The translations under genes were made by a program, and so were the position numbers. A stretch of 64,000 nucleotides of DNA from JABDMH01 sp050298535 (lineage in GTDB: Bacteria > Bacteroidota > Bacteroidia > Chitinophagales > Saprospiraceae), in assembly GCA_050298535.1 (NCBI GenBank), contig JBNKUI010000063.1:124001-188000 (forward strand). Direction: 5' to 3'. Below the pieces are notes generated by a model. It worked only from the letters and a program-made list of their open reading frames with translations, did no database searches and was not told where the DNA came from. Shown here piece by piece: positions 63,335 to 64,000 of this stretch. The first letter of the stretch is position 1. Every line of letters begins with the position of its first letter.

Positions 63335-63366
63335 GAGGACTTTGGCAGGTATTAACCAAAGTCCTC
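63335..63366. terminator. Strong 11-bp hairpin between convergent genes
   Basis: GAGGACTTTGG (63335-63345) pairs perfectly with CCAAAGTCCTC (63356-63366) with a 10-base loop, between the vWA gene stop (63318) and the SDR stop (63386) on the other strand. No long T run follows on either side, but position and symmetry suit a bidirectional terminator. Confidence 0.65.
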
Positions 63367-63385
63367 CGTTTAAATGATTTAATTC

Positions 63386-64000
63386 TTAGAAATTAATATC
63401 CTTGCCGCCAGCGACGGTGATTTCTGTACCTGTCACAAAGCTACTCTCATCAGAAGAAAGAAATAGTGCAGCTTTTGCCACTTCATCTGCTCCTCCAAAC
63501 CTTCGTAGTGGAATCTTTTGTTGAAGATCGGTAGCGAAGGCATCGAGGGCTTCCTGGTCCATGCCCATCTTTCCATAAATAGGAGTATTGATAGGACCCG
63601 GGCTGATACTGTTAACCCGAATTTTCTTATCAGCCAATTCAACGGCGAGGCTCCTGGCCAATGATAATATAGCTCCCTTGGAGGCTGCATAGACGGAGGC
63701 ACTTGAAAATCCGGAATGTACCAGGATAGTAGCATTGAGTACCACGCTCCCCCCTTCACTCAGTAGGGGAGTAAGCTGTTGTAAGGTGAAGAACACCCCT
63801 TTTGTATTGACATTCATCGTTTGGTCATAAGTGCTCTCGTCAATGAGCTCAAAGGGTTTGAACACGGCAATGCCAGCATTGGCAAAGACAATATCGATGG
63901 ATGAAAAGATGTTTTTGACTTCTCTTTGAAGTGTGAGCAGATCTTCCATTTTTCCGGCATCCGACACGATACCATGAGCTCCACTACCTAGGTCCTGTAC
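63386..64000 (-). CDS. SDR-family oxidoreductase, N-terminus cut by window edge
   Basis: The open frame continues to the right edge (VQDLGSGAHGIVSDAGKMED before the internal GTG), so the gene is 5'-truncated, with 204 residues in the window. It shows the SDR signature from the second third on: FANAGIAVFKP, catalytic Ser/Tyr/Lys region VLNATILVHSGFS and YAASKGAILSLARS, ISPGPINTPIYGKMG, and VTGTEITVAGG at the end. The Gly-rich nucleotide loop lies outside. It is probably a house-keeping or detoxification dehydrogenase; substrate unknown. It converges with the vWA gene. Confidence 0.85.
   Translation of the reverse strand, partial: VQDLGSGAHGIVSDAGKMEDLLTLQREVKNIFSSIDIVFANAGIAVFKPFELIDESTYDQTMNVNTKGVFFTLQQLTPLLSEGGSVVLNATILVHSGFSSASVYAASKGAILSLARSLAVELADKKIRVNSISPGPINTPIYGKMGMDQEALDAFATDLQQKIPLRRFGGADEVAKAALFLSSDESSFVTGTEITVAGGKDINF

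Overview
The window reads as a chromosomal segment of a Bacteroidota bacterium, most likely a marine or environmental Saprospiria-like lineage (inference). The evidence is the gene content: a carboxypeptidase-regulatory-like outer-membrane barrel, NVEALA-like peptide plus 6-bladed propeller lipoproteins, a 3-coathanger-like tail, LytTR and AraC regulators, formylglycine-type sulfatases, a GH106 rhamnosidase, weak Shine-Dalgarno sequences and many lipoboxes. No rRNA, tRNA, CRISPR array, insertion sequence or integrase is visible.

Layout. (1) 1-5092, minus strand: LytTR regulator, membrane-fusion protein, and two RND pumps; the second pump is cut by the window edge and starts at a TTG. (2) 5623-10894, plus strand: a GT-C membrane glycosyltransferase and a GT2 polyprenyl-phosphate-type glycosyltransferase, then a Cys-rich NVEALA-like peptide, a perfect hairpin and two propeller lipoproteins. 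(3) 11095-23744, minus strand: a 12-gene catabolic operon headed by an IclR regulator. It holds a YdcZ-type transporter, a TIM-barrel isomerase, an MmsA-type dehydrogenase, a cyclase-family hydrolase, a zinc alcohol dehydrogenase, two SDRs, a fused transketolase, a cupin, a DinB protein and a PQQ/cytochrome c dehydrogenase, and it ends at a clear terminator. (4) 24052-38298: an outer-membrane barrel protein, a VOC protein, an AraC gene broken by one in-frame stop, secreted adhesin-like and beta-helix proteins, two sulfatases, an epimerase and a frameshifted FG-GAP remnant. (5) 38327-44941, minus strand: MarR regulator, membrane-fusion protein, RND pump, TolC and DUF4180, with a palindromic candidate MarR operator. 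(6) 45070-53030: a TfoX-N protein, a tandem pair of tiny paralogous proteins, an outer-membrane protein, a GH106 rhamnosidase, a HExxH zincin and a GH3-type adenylating enzyme. (7) 53166-63318, plus strand: a four-gene module of a trypsin plus subtilisin double protease, an M19-like metallohydrolase, a 1326-residue membrane sensor-like protein and a secreted vWA protein. (8) 63386-64000: an SDR cut by the right edge.

The most interesting region is 53166-63318. Two complete serine-protease active sites lie in one polypeptide, which is translationally coupled to a metallo-dipeptidase-like enzyme and followed by a large membrane protein and a MIDAS-containing vWA protein. This arrangement suggests a signal-controlled proteolytic system, possibly stress or defence related, that I do not recognise as a named system. 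Second are the fused-transketolase catabolic operon, whose substrate is unclear, and the glycosyltransferase / Cys-rich peptide / propeller cluster.
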